DNA from: CAVZTX01 sp963778375
GTDB taxonomy: Bacteria; Chloroflexota; Ktedonobacteria; Ktedonobacterales; Ktedonobacteraceae
Length of the DNA stretch: 64,000 nt
Assembly: GCA_963778375.1 (NCBI GenBank)
Contig: CAVZTX010000025.1
Span: 27,822-91,821, forward strand
Direction of reading: 5' to 3'
A model generated the notes under the pieces. The model had not been told where the DNA came from. It did no database searches and worked only from the letters and a program-made list of their open reading frames with translations. A program made the position numbers and the translations under genes. Positions 17,693-27,871 of the stretch are shown in pieces; positions within the stretch are counted from its first letter, which is position 1, and each line of letters begins with the position of its first letter.

Positions 17693-18787
17693 TTAAGACA
17701 AGGCAGCAAGCATCTCCATATACCCCACAAAGGATGCGTAAGGCCCAACAAACGGAATTTCCTGTGCCAGTTCTTGCAATCGCATAGAGGGAAAGCCTCT
17801 TTGTGTTATCTTATCCAGCCATACACCTGCCTGTTGCACACGCCGTATATCTGCCTCGCTCAGTGACCCATCCACACAACCCCGTCCATAATTGTAGCGC
17901 CTCAATAGATCAGGATTCCGCACGTAAGCATGCAGAAGTGGAATCACCACTAGCCGCACAACCTCCTCCCCAACCAGAGGACGAAGATACGCCGCCAGCA
18001 TCACTTCATCAACACATTGGGCCACACCCATTTCATGTAGAAGTCCCGTACGCTCCTCCAGTGCAGCACGTGCCGCTTGGATCAACCTACCTCGTTCCCC
18101 AAATCGCACATCCTGCAACTTACCCCCAAGCGATGCACCATACCCCAACCGTCCAACCCACCCCTCGAGCCTTGGAGTCCATCCCTTTTCCTGCTGCCAC
18201 ACCTGCACCACCTCTCGCGTAACCACCCAGCGCAGCCACATCCGCGCAGGAGTCACCAGCGGATTCAGAAACATAACCTCGCCCATACTACCAAGAATCG
18301 CCTCGATAAACGCCTCCTGCTTCTCAAGCCGATTATTCCCCACAACCCAAATATCGACAATTCCCGCATCACGATACGCAGCATCCCGTCGCCGCCACTC
18401 TTCCACATCAAGCGGCGCGCACTGAAACTCAACAGCCCAGCATTGCCCATCACCATGCCTCACAAAAACATCCGCAATCCGGTTCGCCCCCGGCAACCTC
18501 TCCTCCAACGTCACCACTGCCTCTGGAAATTGTCCACGCACCCACTCAGCCAGCACCACCTTCCCCCGCATATGCCGCACGGATTCTGCCTCCATACTCC
18601 ACGCACATTCTCCCCGCTGGTGCGCAAAATAAATCTGCATCCGCTTATCTGGCCCCCCTCGCACATGCACCATCCCCCGGCAATTGGGACAATACAGCCC
18701 ATGCTCACGCGACCAGCGTTGCAACTGCTCCAGTAGTGTCTCTTCAGCAATAACTGGATGGTCATCGGGACCATACGCAACAAGCAT
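17693..18787 (-). CDS. CoiA-like competence/nuclease family protein
   Basis: Protein of 364 residues resembling competence protein CoiA. It has an N-terminal zinc-ribbon-like CPNCRGMVHVR, then YFAHQRGECAWSMEAESVRHMRGKVVLAEW. A PD-(D/E)xK-type nuclease core follows: RIADVFV (Asp), then WAVEFQCAPL (Glu-x-Gln) and RRRDAAYRDAGIVDIWVVG. In Firmicutes CoiA promotes recombination of incoming DNA; in other phyla these are stand-alone nucleases of unclear role. The N-terminus starts with an ATG and no competing start. The gene sits alone, converging on the YtxH gene. Confidence 0.75.
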   Translation of the reverse strand: MLVAYGPDDHPVIAEETLLEQLQRWSREHGLYCPNCRGMVHVRGGPDKRMQIYFAHQRGECAWSMEAESVRHMRGKVVLAEWVRGQFPEAVVTLEERLPGANRIADVFVRHGDGQCWAVEFQCAPLDVEEWRRRDAAYRDAGIVDIWVVGNNRLEKQEAFIEAILGSMGEVMFLNPLVTPARMWLRWVVTREVVQVWQQEKGWTPRLEGWVGRLGYGASLGGKLQDVRFGERGRLIQAARAALEERTGLLHEMGVAQCVDEVMLAAYLRPLVGEEVVRLVVIPLLHAYVRNPDLLRRYNYGRGCVDGSLSEADIRRVQQAGVWLDKITQRGFPSMRLQELAQEIPFVGPYASFVGYMEMLAALS

Positions 18788-18964
18788 AGTAATATCCTAG
18801 CAAAAAAGAATGAACATGTGTACAAAGTATAGCATATCGTACATTTGTCGCATCTGTCCAAAAATACTTTTAGGAAACTCACTAGTCAAAGGCGATGCAT
18901 TACTTCATGCTCGTTGAGTAATCGAAGGAGATCGACGCGGATAAGCAGGAACTCTTTCCCCTCT

Positions 18965-19402
18965 TTACTTTTCTTCATCAGAGGAAACCGGAGGAATGGC
19001 TCTCCAAGGCACCCGATGTGTTCCGTCGTGTTCTGCTGGACGCAACCACAGTGATACATGTGCTGGTTGCATCGTCTCCTGCACTACGCCCAGCAACCGT
19101 TCACGTAACGTATCTAGCTCGACCTCCTGGCGCAGTGTGGCATTAAAGGCCGACACAATCTTCGTACTATCGTACTTACTGCGGTAGAAGCGGCGATCAA
19201 TCAGACGTTGCAGGTGTCGCCGTAACGGGTGGAAAAGCGCGGCAATGACCAGCGTCGAGATGACGATGGCACCAATGTTGTTCTGGCTAATGATGCCTGT
19301 TTGCAGTCGATCACCGTTGTTCTCTCCTGATGAAGTTTCCCGATTACAATCGATAATGGAAATGCAAAACGAATGTCCCCAATGTCTCAAACCAAGGTTC
19401 AT
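18965..19402 (-). pseudogene. Remnant of a membrane sensor protein (C-terminal fragment)
   Basis: The 145-residue frame begins without a sensible start, then shows IGAIVISTLVIAALFHPLRRHLQRLIDRRFYRSKYDSTKIVSAFNATLR in continuity and ends in MQPAHVSLWLRP. I recognise this as the last transmembrane helix and coiled linker of larger multi-pass sensor proteins that are common in Ktedonobacteria. The six or so upstream membrane segments are missing and the region before codon 45 is not protein-like. I read it as a truncated relic abutting the histidine kinase gene, which points the other way. Confidence 0.6.
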
Positions 19403-19486
19403 CTTCTACTTCCGTTCATACGTGCATATAGCGTATAATTCCTACGTATGAATAGTTTTTTCATGAGGAGAAATGAGGAGACACGA

Positions 19487-21178
19487 ATGGTAGAGATTCA
19501 TCAACACGATCTGCAACCATTGTTGAACTCATTCAACGAAGGCATTTGCTGTTTGAGCGCCCAAGGCGAATTACTATCCTTCAACGAAGTAGCGCAAGCG
19601 CATTGGAACCTTAATCGACAACCTACTAGCAAACTCACCTCGCAAACACCGGTGAGGCAAGCATTAGCAGGTCAACATACACACCACGAACTTGTTCACC
19701 TGAGTGAACAACACGTCCTGCTGGTCAATGCCCTTCCAATATACCAGGGAACAGACAGTGTTAAAAGCATCGTAATTATCTCTCAAGATGTCACTGAACA
19801 CATCCTGATGGAACGACAGGCCCAGACAGCGTTAGACATGCTGGTAGAAGCAGTAATCGATACGCACGGCATCCATGACATTGACGAGGCCCTGCGACGC
19901 ATCGCCGTACTCATTCCCCAGCTAGAATCGGTCGATAACAGCATCGCCTTTCGTGTAGACGACGAAACAGGCCACCTCATACCACTTGCGCTTTTCGGCT
20001 TAAGCCAGCAAAGTTACGAAGAATGGCATGCCGAACTTTCTGCCATAGAACTGAACACCGAGGCTACCTTACGCTCCTCTCCCGCATATATGCAAGCCCT
20101 GCGTCTGAAACGCCCCCTCATGTTCGATTTTGCATCCGCTCCTACATTTAGCAATCCGAACAACCTCCGCGCAGCCATCTACGCCCCCGTTTTACTCAAC
20201 GGGAAAGTCATAGGCCTGCTGGGAGCAGAACGGCACCGTGCAGTTGGAAGAACGGGAGTATATTTTCCGCAATGGAGCGTTTACCTGCTAACCGCCCTGG
20301 CACGGCTTGCAAGTATATCGCTTGAAAAATCTACCCTACTCAATTCGTCAGATAGTTTAGAGCAAGAACTACAGGAAGTTCGCAAACTATTGAGCCAGAG
20401 GGACGAATTCCTCTCGCTCACCGCTCACGAACTCAAAAACCCCTTGACCGCAATCCGTGGCCAGGCACAGGTCTTGCGCCGCCTTATCAATCGATCAGTC
20501 CATGCGGGTAGCGACACTTCCCAGGCCACCCATGACCTTGTAAGAGGATTGGAAAGTATCGAACACCAAACCCGTAGAATAGAACACCTGATAAATACCC
20601 TCCTGGATGTCAACCAGTTGGACCTTGACCGACTGGAGCTTGAAGTAGACGAGATCGACCTGATCCAATTAGCAAGACGTGCACTCGAAGAGCATCTTGC
20701 ATTGGCACGCAATCACGAGCTGCACCTCCTCGTCAATGGGCAACCTGTTCCAATCGCATCCGATAACAGTCACAGCAGTCCAACCGCTCCTATGAAAATA
20801 GAAGGCGACGAAGAACGACTGGAGCAAGTGCTATCCAATCTGATCAGCAACGCTATCAAATACAGCCCCCAGGACGGCCCGATTACGGTATCCCTCCAAT
20901 TCACCAGTGACGGCCACGTAGAAATCGCGGTAGAAGATCGAGGCATCGGAGTATCTCCCAAAGATCAGGCCCGTCTAACGGAACGCTTTTTCCGCGCCGA
21001 GAATGCCCAGTTCATCGACTCAAAGGGCCTGGGACTAGGACTCTATCTTGTTAACGCCCTCGTAAACAAGCACGGCGGCTCCCTCTCACTAAAAAGCGAA
21101 GGCATTCCAGGCAAAGGCAGCACCTTCATAATAAAACTACCCTACCGCCTGCATCAGATAGAGAGGAACCATGCTTGA
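19487..21178 (+). CDS. Sensor histidine kinase (PAS - GAF - HisKA - HATPase_c)
   Basis: Soluble kinase of about 563 residues, without a membrane helix. A PAS-like domain (LLNSFNEGICCLSAQGELLSFNEVAQ) is followed by a GAF-type domain near residues 130-290, then a coiled linker and the dimerisation domain with the phospho-histidine in LTAHELKNPLTAIRGQ. The ATPase domain has the N box LEQVLSNLISNAIKYSP, G1 VEDRGIGVS and G2 GLGLGLYLVNALV. The ATG at 19487 is supported by GAGGAG at 19475-19480; in-frame ATGs at 19448 and 19463 are possible. It overlaps the next gene by eight bases, so the two are cotranslated. No response regulator is adjacent. Confidence 0.85.
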   Translation: MVEIHQHDLQPLLNSFNEGICCLSAQGELLSFNEVAQAHWNLNRQPTSKLTSQTPVRQALAGQHTHHELVHLSEQHVLLVNALPIYQGTDSVKSIVIISQDVTEHILMERQAQTALDMLVEAVIDTHGIHDIDEALRRIAVLIPQLESVDNSIAFRVDDETGHLIPLALFGLSQQSYEEWHAELSAIELNTEATLRSSPAYMQALRLKRPLMFDFASAPTFSNPNNLRAAIYAPVLLNGKVIGLLGAERHRAVGRTGVYFPQWSVYLLTALARLASISLEKSTLLNSSDSLEQELQEVRKLLSQRDEFLSLTAHELKNPLTAIRGQAQVLRRLINRSVHAGSDTSQATHDLVRGLESIEHQTRRIEHLINTLLDVNQLDLDRLELEVDEIDLIQLARRALEEHLALARNHELHLLVNGQPVPIASDNSHSSPTAPMKIEGDEERLEQVLSNLISNAIKYSPQDGPITVSLQFTSDGHVEIAVEDRGIGVSPKDQARLTERFFRAENAQFIDSKGLGLGLYLVNALVNKHGGSLSLKSEGIPGKGSTFIIKLPYRLHQIERNHA

Positions 21179-22304
21179 CCTGACCAGCATTTCCGTAGTA
21201 GATAATCACTGCCACCCTGTCCTGCGAGATCAACAGATGGACGCCTCGCGCTTCCGCAGCTACTTCACCGAAGCCACCGACACAAGCTTTCCAGAAAAAC
21301 ACATCCCCAGCACCGTCTACTACCTCTGGCTACTCCGTCAAGCAGCAACCTTCTATGGCTGTAAGAACACGGAAGAAGACGTGCTCGCCATGCGCAACAG
21401 CATGAGCGCCGACGCACTGCTCGAACACCTCCTGCGTGCCGCTAACATCGGCACCCTGGTAATTGACGCCGCATATCCTCCCGCTTCAGGATGTTATACC
21501 CCAGAGCATATGGGTGAGCTTGGACATTGCCGTATAGCAAAGATGCTGCGCCTGGAAACGCTCATGCAACAATTAATCATCACATACGACGACTTTGATG
21601 AAATGCTTGAACATTTCTCTCACGAGGTAAGTCATACACGCGAGCACGGTTATTGCGCCCTCAAAAGTATCGTCGCCTACCGCACAGGACTGAATATCTT
21701 CGAATGGAGCAGAGACGAAGCCATCACCTCTTTCGCTGAAGCAAGGCAGCAGGCGACACAAACAGGAGAGCTGCGCCTCGCCCATAAACCACTCCTGGAT
21801 TATCTCCTACATATCGCCTTCCGTCACGCCTCGGAGCAGGAAATACCGGTACAGTTCCATACGGGCTACGGCGACAGCGATACCGATATGCGCCTCGGCA
21901 ACCCCTTGCATCTGCGTACCATATTAGAGCGTCATGATTACCAAACAATGCCTGTAGTGCTGTTACATGAGAGTTATCCCTACAGCCAGCTCGGTGCCTA
22001 TCTCGCAGCTATCTACCCGCACGTCTACTTTGACCTTTCATATGCCATTCCCTTCATCGAAAAACTTGAAATGCTTGCCTTCACCCGTCAAGCCCTGAGT
22101 ATTGCACCCGCAAGCAAACTGATGTATAGTTCTGATGGGATAAATATCCCCGAATTGCATTGGGCGGCTGCCATCCGTAGCCGCAGCATCATCGCCCAGG
22201 TGTTCAACGAAATGATCGACGCTGACGAAATCGACGAAGAACAGGCATACAATCTTGCCCAACAAATTCTCCAAGGCACCGCCTATAGCGTCTATAGGTT
22301 ATAG
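21171..22304 (+). CDS. Amidohydrolase family protein, FluG N-domain-like
   Basis: TIM-barrel metal hydrolase of 377 residues. The first strand holds the metal motif VVDNHCHP, a later strand PVQFHTGYGDSDTDMRLGNP (His ligand and a FluG-like loop), then VVLLHESYPYS, and YSSDGI near the end provides the catalytic Asp. This pattern resembles the amidohydrolase half of fungal FluG and related gamma-glutamyl-amide hydrolases. Its ATG lies inside the histidine kinase stop region (eight-base overlap), which indicates coexpression. A GlnT-like ligase is 4 kb upstream on the same strand. Substrate unknown; hydrolysis of a gamma-glutamyl amide is a reasonable guess. Confidence 0.75.
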   Translation: MLDLTSISVVDNHCHPVLRDQQMDASRFRSYFTEATDTSFPEKHIPSTVYYLWLLRQAATFYGCKNTEEDVLAMRNSMSADALLEHLLRAANIGTLVIDAAYPPASGCYTPEHMGELGHCRIAKMLRLETLMQQLIITYDDFDEMLEHFSHEVSHTREHGYCALKSIVAYRTGLNIFEWSRDEAITSFAEARQQATQTGELRLAHKPLLDYLLHIAFRHASEQEIPVQFHTGYGDSDTDMRLGNPLHLRTILERHDYQTMPVVLLHESYPYSQLGAYLAAIYPHVYFDLSYAIPFIEKLEMLAFTRQALSIAPASKLMYSSDGINIPELHWAAAIRSRSIIAQVFNEMIDADEIDEEQAYNLAQQILQGTAYSVYRL

Positions 22305-22385
22305 TTATTTCTAAGAGTAAGTGAGTCAACCATAATCAAGATTCTACTTAGTATAAGCTACAGAACGAACTGAGGGAGGCTAAAC

Positions 22386-22856
22386 TTGACAAGATCACTA
22401 GATTCTTTAGACGCAGCAACCAGTTCAGCCATCTTCCGTATTGGCGTCTTCGCCCTCATCTTCGATGGAGAACGTGTACTCCTTGGACATCGTCGCGATA
22501 TCGACTGGTGGAACCTCCCCGGTGGTGGCATGGAGCTAGGGGAAACCGTAGACGAAGCCTTATGCCGTGAAGTGCGCGAAGAAACAGGACTGGAAGTCGA
22601 GGTGGAACGCCTCGTAGGCGTCTACTCCAAACCACAAAAGCAAGAAGTCGTCCTCACCTTTCGTTGCCGTATCACCGGTGGAACCCTCCAACCCACCGAG
22701 GAGATACGCGAAAGCCGCTACTTTCCCCCCAATGCCCTACCCCAAAATACCCTCCCCAAACACCGCGAACGTATCCAGGACGCCCTCCTCAACCAAGACA
22801 CAGCCATCATCAAAGCTCAGCGCACTACCACCGAAGAAGATCAACACCTCTCATGA
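22386..22856 (+). CDS. NUDIX hydrolase
   Basis: Protein of 156 residues with a complete Nudix box: GGGMELGETVDEALCREVREETGLEV matches G-x5-E-x7-R-E-U-x-E-E-x-G-U around residues 45-70. The family cleaves nucleoside diphosphates linked to another moiety. The WWNLPGGG entry is typical of ADP-ribose/NTP-cleaving MutT-like members. The TTG start is chosen because GGGAGG lies seven bases upstream and no nearby ATG fits. The last 25 residues are hydrophilic and variable. It follows the amidohydrolase by about 80 bases and may be part of that transcript. Confidence 0.85.
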   Translation: MTRSLDSLDAATSSAIFRIGVFALIFDGERVLLGHRRDIDWWNLPGGGMELGETVDEALCREVREETGLEVEVERLVGVYSKPQKQEVVLTFRCRITGGTLQPTEEIRESRYFPPNALPQNTLPKHRERIQDALLNQDTAIIKAQRTTTEEDQHLS

Positions 22857-22884
22857 TTTATATAACACTGACGGTGCATCCCCA

Positions 22885-23148
22885 TCACACCCCATCATCC
22901 GCCGGAACAATCTCAAAAGGAGGCAAATTAGCACCCTTTCCCTGCCTGCAATCTTCCAAAGCACTTTGATGCATATTCAGTTGCTCCCGCAAGTTTTCCA
23001 GCTTCCGGGTTATAGCATCCCGCTTCTCTTGAGCATCTTGCTCGTTCGAGTCAACCTTATTGAGTTGATCTTGGGTCGTGCTGATATAAAGGTTGAGATT
23101 ATTGATGCGCTCTTCTATCACGCTACAATCGCCAGGGTTGCTGCTCAT
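22885..23148 (-). CDS. Small coiled-coil protein of unknown function
   Basis: Protein of 87 residues, nearly all one long coiled coil: heptad-like hydrophobics run from about residue 8 to 70 (IEERINNLNLYISTTQDQL onward), with a single short acidic tail. A strong AAAGGAG about eight bases before the ATG supports it as a real gene. It lies antisense-convergent with the Nudix gene and directly downstream of the beta-galactosidase 3' side. I know no function. Confidence 0.65.
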   Translation of the reverse strand: MSSNPGDCSVIEERINNLNLYISTTQDQLNKVDSNEQDAQEKRDAITRKLENLREQLNMHQSALEDCRQGKGANLPPFEIVPADDGV

Positions 23149-23238
23149 TCTACATTCTCCTTTAATGTGGGCTAATTCCCTCTTCCGCTCAACAATAGTG
23201 TCCCTTCATACTACACGCCAGAATTGGGATAGAACGTT

Positions 23239-25252
23239 TCAATCAGCCAAAATCACCACATCCCGCGCCGCCACCTCGACTTGATCCTCAACCTCATCTC
23301 CACTCAACAACGAGGTATATCTACCGGCCGGTAAGGAAACCCGCTCAACCTTCTCAGTATGATTGAGTAAAAAATACATCCCACGTCCATCACCCCGTAC
23401 ACGCCGAGTCACCTCTACCCCTTCAGGTACTTGCAGGATAGACGAAATAGCAGCTTCCTGGCACAATTGACTCATCAATGCAGCCAGCAGATCATCACTC
23501 ACCTGTGTTGCCAGATAATAAGCCTGCCCTTGCCCAAATTGATGCCGGGTCAAAGCAGGACCTTGAGCATAATAATCGTGCCTGAAAACTCCCAGCGCCT
23601 CCGCGCCCTCAAGATGTACCACCTCACCCCACAGCGTACAGCCATACACACCCTTTAACGGCCCCACCTCGATCTCTACCTCATTGCTCATCTCCTCCGT
23701 CCATGGATCAAACTCCTCGACATATATCCCCAACAATTTGCGTAGCTCAGCCGGATACCCTCCCAGCACCACCGCATCGTTCTCATCGACAATCCCACTG
23801 AAAAAAGTGGTCAGGAAAATTCCCCCACCCTGCACATACTGTTCCAGATTCCGCGCAACTTCGGGACGCAGCATATACAGTAACGGAGCCAGCACCAGCC
23901 GATACCTGCTCAAATCGCTCTCAGGCGATACGATATCCACAGCTACATTCAGTCTATGCAATGCATGATAGTAAGTTTTAATTTGCTCCCAATAGCGCAA
24001 GCGATCGCTTGGCCCCGGCAGGTATTCCACCGCCCACCAGTTCTGCCAATCCATCACAATCGCCACCTCTGCTGAGATATGTGATCCAATAATCACTGGA
24101 GCGAGTCGCTGCAACTCGCTCCCAAATTGCGCAACCTCTTGAAAAATCCGCCCTTGCTCACTCCCCTCGTGTGGCACTACCGCACTATGAAGCTTCTCAG
24201 TTCCCGCCCTCGATTGACGCCACTGGAAGAACAGCACCCCATCAGCCCCATGCGCAACCGCCTGATAACTCTGTAGCCTCATCCTACCCGGACGTTTATG
24301 CGGATTCTGCGCCATCCAATTCACCTGGCTCGGACTCTGCTCCATAACCAAAAACGACTGCTCCACCCTTTAGCGAGCGCATCAAGTCATGTACGAGGGC
24401 TGGTGCCCATACGGGAGTAGTATTCAGGGGATAATTATCAAAGGAGATGATATCTAAATGCGGTGCCCAGGCAAAATAATCCGCAGGTTTGAAGCCCGCC
24501 ATCAAATTCGTCGTGATAGGCACCTCAGGAGTAATCTCTCGCAAGATGTTTGCTTCAATCAGATAGCAACCCAGCAAAGAGTCCGACATAAACCGCGCAT
24601 AATCCAGGCATTGCGTAGGATTATTCTGTGCGGGAGAGATACGCGGCGGCAATATATCTTCCCAGTCAAAATACTGCTGGCTCCAGAAATCCGTTCCCCA
24701 GGCAAAGTTCAATGCGTCAAGCGAAGCATAATGCTCCCGCAACCAGTCTCGAAAAGCTGCCGCACATCGATCACAATAGCAAGCCGGCACATGGCACCCA
24801 TACTCGTTATTCACATGCCACAACTTCAACGCTGGATGCTTACAATAACGCTCCGCCAACCGCCTCACCAACTCAGCCGCCTCACGCCGAAAATCTATAC
24901 TGTTCGGACAATAATGCTGCCTCGATCCATGACTCAGCCGCTTCCCATCCCATGTAACAGGCAGCATCTCAGGATACCGTCGACTCATCCACGTCGGAGG
25001 CGAGGCTGTAGCAGTAGCAAGATCGGCCATAATATCATGCTGCGCCAGCATATCCATAATCCGATCCAATCGCTCAAACTGGTAGTAACCCTCCCTCGGC
25101 TCAAGTGACGCCCACGAAAATATATTGATCGAAGCCATATTGACATGCGCCAGCTTCATCAGCCGCATATCATCCAGCCAGACACTTTCAGGCCACTGCT
25201 CAGGGTTATAGTCAGCCCCATAAAGGATGGTTGTTGGGAATGGTTGCTGCAA
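23239..25252 (-). pseudogene. Beta-galactosidase, glycoside hydrolase family 42, frameshifted
   Basis: Two overlapping frames (24296-25252 and 23239-24366) together give a GH42 enzyme of about 670 residues. The N-part begins LYGADYNPEQWPESVW, the family's hallmark, and carries the acid/base Glu in WHVNNEYGCHVPACYC together with a zinc-type Cys cluster (C-x-C-D-R-C). The TIM barrel ends in the other frame with the nucleophile Glu in FLVMEQSPSQVNW, followed by trimerisation and C-terminal beta domains. One base is missing around 24366-24369, after MRSLKG. Removing terminal galactose from plant-type oligosaccharides is the family role. No signal peptide, so intracellular; it may work with the sugar transporters of this window. 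Confidence 0.8.
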
Positions 25253-25656
25253 GTTATTACTCCCGCTGTTCTATATAGCTATCAACCTGCTTACTTACCA
25301 ATCTTCATAATTTGGCTGCATTATAACATGTTCACACCACATCTCATCAACGGTCGCCACCTTCGTAGTGGCCAAATGTGTCGCGCCTCTGTGGCTGAGA
25401 TCTCCTCAACATATTGTCTATGTGCAGGGCAACCGCCCGAGGGGAGACAGATGAGGGGCGGGGCTAGGCGACATGTAGGGACAGGCCTTGTGCCTGTCCG
25501 GCCTGGTAGGCGTCAACGCAACTTCTTCCAATTGTGTCAGGGAGAGAGCCCAATTCCCTCCCTACATTGCTTTTCACCGCATTGGATTCTATAATGAACT
25601 GGCAAACACAAACTTCGACTTAGCCAGGAGCATCGGCATAGACTCATGGAGGAAGC
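25253..25656. other. Intergenic region between divergent GH42 and E1 genes
   Basis: No gene seen. It should hold two divergent promoters. A hairpin repeat sits inside it (next entry), flanked by a G-rich stretch. A GGAGGA at 25648 serves the E1 gene. Confidence 0.4.
25475..25499. repeat. REP-like hairpin, related to the 6.5 kb repeat
   Basis: GTAGGGACAGG-CCTTGTG-CCTGTCC with seven-base complementary arms. It shares the TAGGGRCAG...CTTG...CCTG plan with 6511-6535 and is probably another copy of a dispersed family. Confidence 0.45.
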
Positions 25657-27752
25657 ATGACCGTCAATATTCGAGCTACGGAAGCTCAAACAACAGCGCA
25701 GCCGCTGGACCCCATTGCACTGTATCGCACCATGGTAACAGCACGCGTTACTAATGACCTATTGAAAACTCGCAAAACACAGGGAAGGTTTGCTTTTTAT
25801 ATTGGATGCGCTGGCCATGAAAGCATGGCTGCGGTTGTCGCAGCTCTCGATGAGAATGACTGGCTCGCCCTGTACTATCGCGACCTTGCAGCATGGCTCC
25901 AGCGCACAGGAGATATTTATGGCCCATTGCGCGAAGCCTACTCCCGCACGACCGGTCCAATGGGTGCAGGCCGCAACATGCCCTCGCACTATGGCAGCAA
26001 ACACCATCGCATCCTACCCACCTACAGTGAAGTAGGTGCCCTTGGCCCATTTTCCGGCGGCGTCGGCTTCTCCTTGCAGAGACACCAGAGCAAAGACCTG
26101 ATTATGTACACTACGGGCGACGGTGGAGCAGCAACCAATGATTTTAACGTTCTGTTCCGTCAGGCAGCCGTCCATCAACTGCCGGTACTCATCGTCGTCG
26201 AGGATAACGGCTGGGCCATTACCACCCCTTCTCCCATTCAATGGGCAGGCTCGCTTGTTGACTGGGCTAATGGTGGTGGTGTCTATGCCGAAGAGGTCGA
26301 TGGCACCGATACCATGGCAACCTACCAGGCTACTACACGCCTCGTTCAGCGCATCCGTTCAGGTCAAGGCCCCGTACTCATGCACCTCCGTCTAGGCCTA
26401 CTCGATCCTCATTCCAGCAGCACCGACATTAAAAGCTATCGCAAGAAAGAAGAGATCGAGGCAACAACAGCGACAAAGGATCCCGTGAAAAACTTTGGCC
26501 GCTGGCTCGTAGAGAATGGGCACCTCCAGGAATCTGACCTGGAGCGTATCCGCAAGGAAGTGCGTGCCGAACTGGAACACGCTGAGAATGAGGTTCTACA
26601 AGAGCCAGAACCAACAGCTAATCGCCTCATGGAGCACCTCCTCTATGTGCCACATTGGCAACAGAACACCCCACGCGGAGCCAAACGCCAAATGACGATG
26701 CTGGGCGCTATCAACGAAGCGCTCGTAGAACTGGCACAGCGCGACCCTGGCTTCTTCGTCTATGGACAGGATGTGGGCAGTCCCAAAGGCGGCGTTTTCG
26801 GCGCAACCGCTACACTTGTCACACAATTCCCCGACCGCGCCATAAGTAGTCCTCTCAACGAGCAACTCATCGTAGGCATCGCGGCAGGTGCCGGTATGAT
26901 CGATGGCAAGGCCCGCTGCGCTGAAATTCAATTTGTGGACTACCACCAATCTGCCACCCAGACCATACGCCTTGCAGCACGTACCTCCTATCAAAACTAC
27001 GGCGACTGGACAGTGCCACTAATTATTCGCACCAAGTCAGGCAGTGGCGGCGGCGGACCAATCTCCAGCAGCACGGCCGGCGGCGGTGCCTATGGCCATT
27101 CCAACACAGGGGAGCAATGGTTCACTAACATCCCGGTATGATAACAATCTGCCCATCCACGCCATTTGATGCCAAAGGACTCTTGCTTGAGGCAGCACGC
27201 TCACAATCACCCGTTACATTCCTTGAGCGTGGACGTCTCTATCGTTCAGAGCCACCCAAGGACAGCGATGGTAATCTCATCGCGGCCATGGCTGAATACT
27301 GGAACGTCCCTGACGGCTACTATACCCAGCCAATCGGCAAAGCTCGCCGCCTGCGCATTGGTGAAGGCCCCATCAGCATCGCCATCATGTGTTGGGGCAC
27401 AATGGTACTGGAAGCATGTACTGCCGCCGCCAACATCGTCAATCGCGAAGGCATTGCAATCGAAGTAGTTGATCTCCGCACCCTGGCTCCCTTCGATGAA
27501 GAGGCCGTAGCCGCTGCCGTGCGTGAAGCAAACCGCGTGATTGTAGTCACCGAGGAAATAGATTTAACCAGCTTTGGACGCCATCTCCACTCGTGGATCG
27601 TCCAGAACTGCTTCTATGATCTCGATACCACTCCCACTTTCATTTCCGCACTTCCGGTCCCTCCTGCACCCTACAATGCCCCCGAGGAGGTCGTCATGTA
27701 TCCAACAGCAAAGACCATCGAAGAGAAAATCGAGGAACTGCTGGAAGAGTAA
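25657..27752 (+). pseudogene. Fused 2-oxoacid dehydrogenase E1 (alpha-beta), frameshifted
   Basis: Two frames (25657-27141 and 27138-27752) give a thiamine-diphosphate E1 of about 700 residues in which alpha and beta chains are fused, as in many branched-chain or pyruvate dehydrogenase-like E1 proteins. Alpha part: YYRDLAAWL, SHYGSKHHRILPTYSEVG, then the ThDP/Mg motif GDGGAATNDFNVLFRQAAVHQLPVLIVVEDNGWAI in continuity. Beta part: GQDVGSPKGGVFGAT, FVDYHQSATQ and, in the second frame, LERGRLYR, MCWGTMVLEA and LRTLAPFDEEAV. The shift lies at ATC-CCG-GTA-TGA near 27133-27141: one added G yields the usual ...NIPGMITICPS. Good GGAGGA before the ATG. E2 and E3 partners are not in the window. Confidence 0.8.
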
Positions 27753-27782
27753 CGCTTCAAGTACAATACATAACCAAAAGCA

Positions 27783-27819
27783 AACAGGGGGCATCCAGTA
27801 AAATTGGATGCCCCCTGTT
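27783..27819. terminator. Bidirectional terminator after the E1 gene
   Basis: Perfect 15-base arms AACAGGGGGCATCCA (27783-27797) and complement (27805-27819) enclose a seven-base loop. It lies between the convergent E1 and ferritin-like genes. Confidence 0.85.
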
Positions 27820-27871
27820 CATGTCTCTTCTCATCCCACCTATATCGAAGAAACTCTAACAAACTTCCCCA

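Noticed and set aside
18077..18736. 219-codon plus-strand frame opposite the CoiA-like gene
   Set aside because: Composition dominated by His and Pro, typical of an antisense shadow.
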